Assembly (NCBI GenBank): GCA_017882245.1
Contig: JADGPV010000219.1
Span: forward strand, 1-7,922
DNA from: Bacteroidales bacterium
GTDB taxonomy: Bacteria > Bacteroidota > Bacteroidia > Bacteroidales > VadinHA17
Direction: 5' to 3'
Length of the DNA: 7,922 nt
Shown here in pieces: positions 5,484 to 7,922 of this stretch (position 1 is its first letter; each line of letters starts with the position of its first letter). The position numbers and the translations under genes are program-made. The notes below the pieces were generated by a model that was given only the letters and a program-made list of their open reading frames with translations, was not told the origin of the DNA and ran no database searches.

Positions 5484-6551
5484 TTATTTCTTCGGAGCAG
5501 CCCTCAGGTACTGAACGGGCCAGCTGACATTTGCATCAAGCTCACTGGCGGCATGCAGGGGGAAGTACGGGTTTCTCAGGAGCTCCCTGCCCATGAATAC
5601 CAGGTCAGCCTTGCCTTCGCTGAGGATTGCCTCAGCCTGTCTGGAGGATGTGATCAGTCCCACTGCACTGGTGAGGATGCCCGTTTTTCGCACTGCCTCA
5701 GAGAACTGGACCTGGTATCCCGGGCCAAAGGGTATCACCGCATCGTGAACGTTGCCGCCGCTGGAGCAGTCGACCAGATCGACACCATGGTTTTTGAGTA
5801 CCTCTGCCAGCCTGACGCTCTCCCCGATGGTCCATCCGCCTTCGGTATAGTCCGTTGACGATATCCGCGTGAAGACAGGATTTTCTTCGGGCCATACCGA
5901 TCTCACGGCATCTGCCACCTCCACAAGAAGGCGGATCCTGTTCGCAAACGATCCGCCGTATTCATCCGTTCGCCTGTTGCTGATCGGTGAGAGGAACTCG
6001 TGCACCAGGTAGCCGTGGGCACTATGTATCTCCGCTATTTTAAAGCCTGCAGCCTTTGCTCTTCCGGCAGCTGCTTTAAAGGAGGCTATGACGTTTTTTA
6101 TGCCTTCGCTGTCCAGCACAAGGGGAGCGCGCTCACCCGGCTGGAAGGGTATTACCGATGGCGCCACTGTCTGCCATCCTCCGTGATTCTCATCCAGTTG
6201 TTTCCCTCCCTCCCATGGCCTTGCGGATGAGGCCTTCCTGCCGGCATGGGCAAGCTGTATGCCGGCGACAGCGCCATGATCATGTATGAAGGAGACGATC
6301 CTGCGCAGACCGTCCACATGGTCATCGCTCCACAGGCCGAGGTCGCCCGGTGAAATCCGGCCCAAGGGTGCCACACCTGTTGCCTCGAAGATGATCAGTC
6401 CTGCCCCACCGATGGCCCTGCTGCCATAATGAGTCATATGCCAGTCACAGGCGAAACCGTCAGTTGCCGAGTACTGGCACATGGGCGACATCACAATCCT
6501 GTTGCGGAGAGTTACACCCCTTATCGTTAACGGAGAGAATAGCATTGACAT
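5484..6551 (-). CDS. namA: NADH:flavin oxidoreductase of the Old Yellow Enzyme family, YqjM/NamA-like
   Basis: The 355-residue TIM-barrel FMN enzyme should reduce activated C=C bonds (enones, quinone-like or nitro compounds) with NAD(P)H in the cytoplasm. Visible signatures match the YqjM/NamA class: SPMCQYSA (22-29) with C25 and Y27 near the flavin, Q99 in GIQLAHAGRK, the active-site pair H176/H179 in IHSAHGYLVHEFLSPISN, R229 in FTRIS, GRELLRNPYF (321-330) for phosphate binding, and C-terminal PVQYLR with R350 likely reaching a neighbouring subunit. Length is close to the roughly 340 usual for the class. AGAAGGA precedes the start by about 7 nt, an unusually good Shine-Dalgarno for this window. 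Codons are clearly more GC-rich than in neighbouring genes. There is no sign of linkage to the sulfur genes. The gene symbol is by class similarity; the true substrate is unknown. Confidence 0.93.
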   Translation of the reverse strand: MSMLFSPLTIRGVTLRNRIVMSPMCQYSATDGFACDWHMTHYGSRAIGGAGLIIFEATGVAPLGRISPGDLGLWSDDHVDGLRRIVSFIHDHGAVAGIQLAHAGRKASSARPWEGGKQLDENHGGWQTVAPSVIPFQPGERAPLVLDSEGIKNVIASFKAAAGRAKAAGFKIAEIHSAHGYLVHEFLSPISNRRTDEYGGSFANRIRLLVEVADAVRSVWPEENPVFTRISSTDYTEGGWTIGESVRLAEVLKNHGVDLVDCSSGGNVHDAVIPFGPGYQVQFSEAVRKTGILTSAVGLITSSRQAEAILSEGKADLVFMGRELLRNPYFPLHAASELDANVSWPVQYLRAAPKK

Positions 6552-6582
6552 GATAATTCCTTCTTTGTTGATACAACGTCTG

Positions 6583-6590
6583 CAAAGGTG
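6583..6590 (-). promoter_or_regulatory. Weak candidate -7 box for the flavin oxidoreductase gene
   Basis: On the - strand the sequence is TTAGCACCTTTGCAG; CACCTTTG matches TAnnTTTG at A and TTTG but not at the first T. A T-rich stretch (TTTTT) lies about 16-20 nt upstream, near where a -33 element is expected, but it lacks the G. It is 31 nt from the ATG. This is suggestive only. Confidence 0.35.
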
Positions 6591-6650
6591 CTAATTTCCC
6601 TCGCTAAAAATGTCCACCGGGCATTTTATTAACGCTCGGTCCCTCCTTCT

Positions 6651-6704
6651 CCCTTTCACCCTTTCACCTTTTCACCTTTTCACCCTTTCGCCTTTCTCCT
6701 TTCG
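6651..6704 (+). repeat. Degenerate short tandem repeat, unit CCYTTTCR
   Basis: Five 8-nt units follow each other: CCCTTTCA (6651), CCCTTTCA (6659), CCTTTTCA (6667), CCTTTTCA (6675) and CCCTTTCG (6683). Two 7-nt versions come next, CCTTTCT (6691) and CCTTTCG (6698). On the opposite strand this reads as repeated GGTGAAAAGG-like sequence. It is non-coding and strongly strand-asymmetric (pyrimidine on +). Confidence 0.9.
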
Positions 6705-6894
6705 CCTTTTTACACCTTGTCCTCCCCCTTCGCGGGACTGCCTCTCGGCCAACCGGAGGATGGTTAACATGCTCCATCGCAGAGTCACTCCATCGCATAT
6801 GCCCGCCCTGCAGCCTGTCTCCTCCTTTAGTTGCCCTATAACAGATTTAGAGCCAATTCAGGAGCACAAAATTCAATAAATGCGTTATTTTTAA

Positions 6895-6902
6895 TAGATT
6901 TG
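6895..6902 (+). promoter_or_regulatory. Candidate -7 box for the nucleotidyltransferase gene
   Basis: TAGATTTG in TTTTTAATAGATTTGTAAAA matches TAnnTTTG exactly. It lies only 13 nt before the ATG at 6916, implying a very short leader. No TTTG -33 element is seen at the usual spacing, so support is moderate. Confidence 0.4.
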
Positions 6903-6915
6903 TAAAAAAGAAACA

Positions 6916-7200
6916 ATGACCCAACAGCAGATTAAAGATATAATATTGACCCATTTAAAAGATTATCAACCTGTAAGTGTTGGCATATTCGGGTCATTCG
7001 CCAGAGGTGAAAACAATAAGAATAGCGACATTGATATTCTTGTGAAGTTTAAGGTTGCTCCTTCATTGCTTACTCTTATCAGGCTTGAAAATGAGCTCTC
7101 TGAATTACTCGACATTAAAGTAGATTTAATTACCACTGGCGCAATAAAAAATAAAAGAGTTAAAAAGAGCATCAAAAAAGACCTCATCAGTATTTTGTGA
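6916..7200 (+). CDS. MNT-type minimal nucleotidyltransferase (antitoxin-like)
   Basis: The 94-residue protein carries the minimal nucleotidyltransferase signature GSFARGE (26-32) followed by SDIDILV (37-43), with metal-binding D38 and D40. The third acidic residue is D70 in KVDLIT. This is the MNT (MntA-like) family, small cytoplasmic enzymes that usually pair with a downstream HEPN protein. In characterised HEPN-MNT toxin-antitoxin systems, the MNT protein AMPylates the HEPN RNase toxin and neutralises it. Its size is normal for the family and all catalytic residues are present. The last A of its TGA stop is the first base of an ATG that opens a HEPN-like frame, the usual operon layout. Here, however, the HEPN frame is only a stub, so the antitoxin appears orphaned. 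AAAAAAGAAAC precedes the start, with no Shine-Dalgarno. Confidence 0.9.
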   Translation: MTQQQIKDIILTHLKDYQPVSVGIFGSFARGENNKNSDIDILVKFKVAPSLLTLIRLENELSELLDIKVDLITTGAIKNKRVKKSIKKDLISIL

Positions 7201-7322
7201 TGATAAAAGCTGACCTCGCTTACGTAGAGCATATTCTCGACTGCATAAACACAAGCTATGAACAGATTTACATTGCTCCCCCTTTTTTTACTCTTGTTTA
7301 TCAACGCGAAAGCGCAGGATAA
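7200..7322 (+). pseudogene. Truncated HEPN-domain (DUF86-like) toxin remnant
   Basis: The ATG at 7200 shares its A with the nucleotidyltransferase stop. The frame begins MIKADLAYVEHILDCINT, which resembles the start of DUF86-type HEPN toxins (first helix with a '(D)L.Y.EHIL..I' pattern). After about 18-20 residues the resemblance ends: the rest (SYEQIYIAPPFFTLVYQRESAG) is the +1-frame reading of another gene's signal peptide, and the frame stops at 7320-7322. A real HEPN protein is about 110-140 residues and has an RxxxxxH RNase motif, absent here. The toxin is therefore lost except for its N-terminus. The remnant is short, so the call rests on the position next to MNT as well as on the residues. 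Confidence 0.6.
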
Positions 7323-7922
7323 AATCATCAGTATCAATCAGGATACAATACACTGCAAAATAGTATCAATAAGCAATGAACGTATCTTTTACGAACTAAA
7401 TAATAATGATGGATCAATAACCGGCAAATCCATGCCATTATCCCAGGTGGCTGAATATCTGAAATTGTATCAGCCGGAAGCAAATTCAAATACGGATAAA
7501 CCGGAAACGCCAAAGAGTGTATCTTCCCCTGAAAACCGGTTCTGTTTGGGGCTGGATGCAGGTTATTCGACCATGCCCTGGTACCTCGACAATTTTCTTT
7601 TATCATCTGCAATGCCTGATTATTATAACAGGCTGAAAACAGGATTTCATATAAATGCCAGGGCGCATTATATGATCAGAAGTTTTTTGGGTTTGGGTGT
7701 GGAATATTCGTTTTTCAAAACGGATGTGAGCGGAACTATGCCAATAGAATACCCCTCGTCGGTATTCATAATGCAATCTGAAAAATGCCGCCAGTATATC
7801 AATTACCTGGGAGCATCGGTCCTTTTTCAGCAACATTTGGATGCACAACATAAGTTTATGCTTGGCGAATCTGTCTCGGCCGGGATTTTATTCCTTCGTC
7901 TGGAAGATCAAAGTACTTATCC
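7258..7922 (+). CDS. Exported protein, probable outer-membrane beta-barrel-like, cut by window end
   Basis: The frame is open from ATG 7258 to the end of the window (221 residues seen, no stop). It begins with a signal peptide, MNRFTLLPLFLLLFINAKAQ, cleaved probably after AKAQ. A short domain follows, DKIISINQDTIHCKIVSISN then ERIFYELNNNDG, of the type found after the signal peptide in many Bacteroidetes envelope proteins. A Pro/Ser/Thr-rich linker (about 72-92) comes next, then alternating hydrophobic/polar segments rich in Gly and aromatic residues (FCLGLDAGYSTMPWYL, FLGLGVEYSFFKTDV, INYLGASVLF, MLGESVSAGILFLRL). These look like transmembrane beta-hairpins of a porin-like barrel. Function is unknown. 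Its start lies inside the HEPN stub, with no visible promoter or Shine-Dalgarno of its own, so it may depend on nucleotidyltransferase transcription. Confidence 0.75.
   Translation, partial: MNRFTLLPLFLLLFINAKAQDKIISINQDTIHCKIVSISNERIFYELNNNDGSITGKSMPLSQVAEYLKLYQPEANSNTDKPETPKSVSSPENRFCLGLDAGYSTMPWYLDNFLLSSAMPDYYNRLKTGFHINARAHYMIRSFLGLGVEYSFFKTDVSGTMPIEYPSSVFIMQSEKCRQYINYLGASVLFQQHLDAQHKFMLGESVSAGILFLRLEDQSTY

Larger units (their letters stand above)
6552..6915. other. Gene-free interval between divergent genes
   Basis: This 364-nt gap separates the - strand oxidoreductase from the + strand nucleotidyltransferase. From left to right it contains the oxidoreductase leader and weak promoter, a pyrimidine-rich repeat array (6651-6704), a GC-rich stretch (about 6721-6835) with a 10-bp direct repeat CTCCATCGCA at 6772-6781 and 6788-6797, and an AT-rich leader with a -7-like box. 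Open frames here (for example 6610-6879) are low-complexity Ser/Pro/Phe translations of the repeat, and I do not consider them genes. Confidence 0.75.

Noticed and set aside
5394..5858. 154-residue open frame on the + strand
   Set aside because: It is antisense to the flavin oxidoreductase C-terminal region; the GC-rich gene produces long shadow frames.
6610..6879. 89-residue open frame over the repeat array
   Set aside because: The translation is low-complexity Ser/Pro/Phe/Leu made by the CCYTTTCR repeat, with no ribosome binding site or domain.
7334..7851. Two - strand open frames
   Set aside because: Both lie opposite the exported-protein gene, which has a signal peptide and a continuous open frame from 7258 to the window end.

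Overview
The window looks like a piece of a Bacteroidota (Bacteroidales-like) chromosome. Three observations suggest this: start sites mostly lack a Shine-Dalgarno sequence, there are TAnnTTTG-type -7 boxes, and the gene at the right edge has an export signal followed by a 'DTIHCKIVSISNERIFYE'-type opening that I associate with Bacteroidetes envelope proteins. Non-coding gaps also carry short heptamer/octamer tandem repeats. No species can be named.

Left edge (2-979, +): the C-terminal part of a GH39-type beta-xylosidase-like glycosidase. It is interrupted by an in-frame TGA at 98-100, with family sequence continuing in the same frame on both sides. Its stop codon overlaps the start of the next gene by 4 nt.

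Centre (976-5375): a sulfur-related envelope cluster in two convergent blocks. The + block encodes two separate half-size YeeE/YedE (sulfur/thiosulfate transport family) membrane proteins, then two small membrane-anchored rhodanese-like proteins in which serine replaces the catalytic cysteine. The first of these has only one cysteine, at its second-last residue, in a GGCE tail. The - block encodes a lipoprotein with YD-like repeats, followed by a tandem-rhodanese lipoprotein that keeps a cysteine in both active loops. A 10-bp perfect hairpin with a T-run (read on the - strand) separates the blocks. I infer a periplasm-facing module that binds, moves or takes up sulfane sulfur or thiosulfate. 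The permease and rhodanese family calls are firm; the joint pathway is a hypothesis.

Right part: a YqjM/NamA-like flavin oxidoreductase (-), visibly more GC-rich than its neighbours; a 364-bp gap with a CCYTTTCR repeat array and candidate promoters facing both ways; an MNT-type nucleotidyltransferase (+) with only a stub of its expected HEPN partner; and, starting inside that stub in another frame, an exported protein that runs off the right edge.
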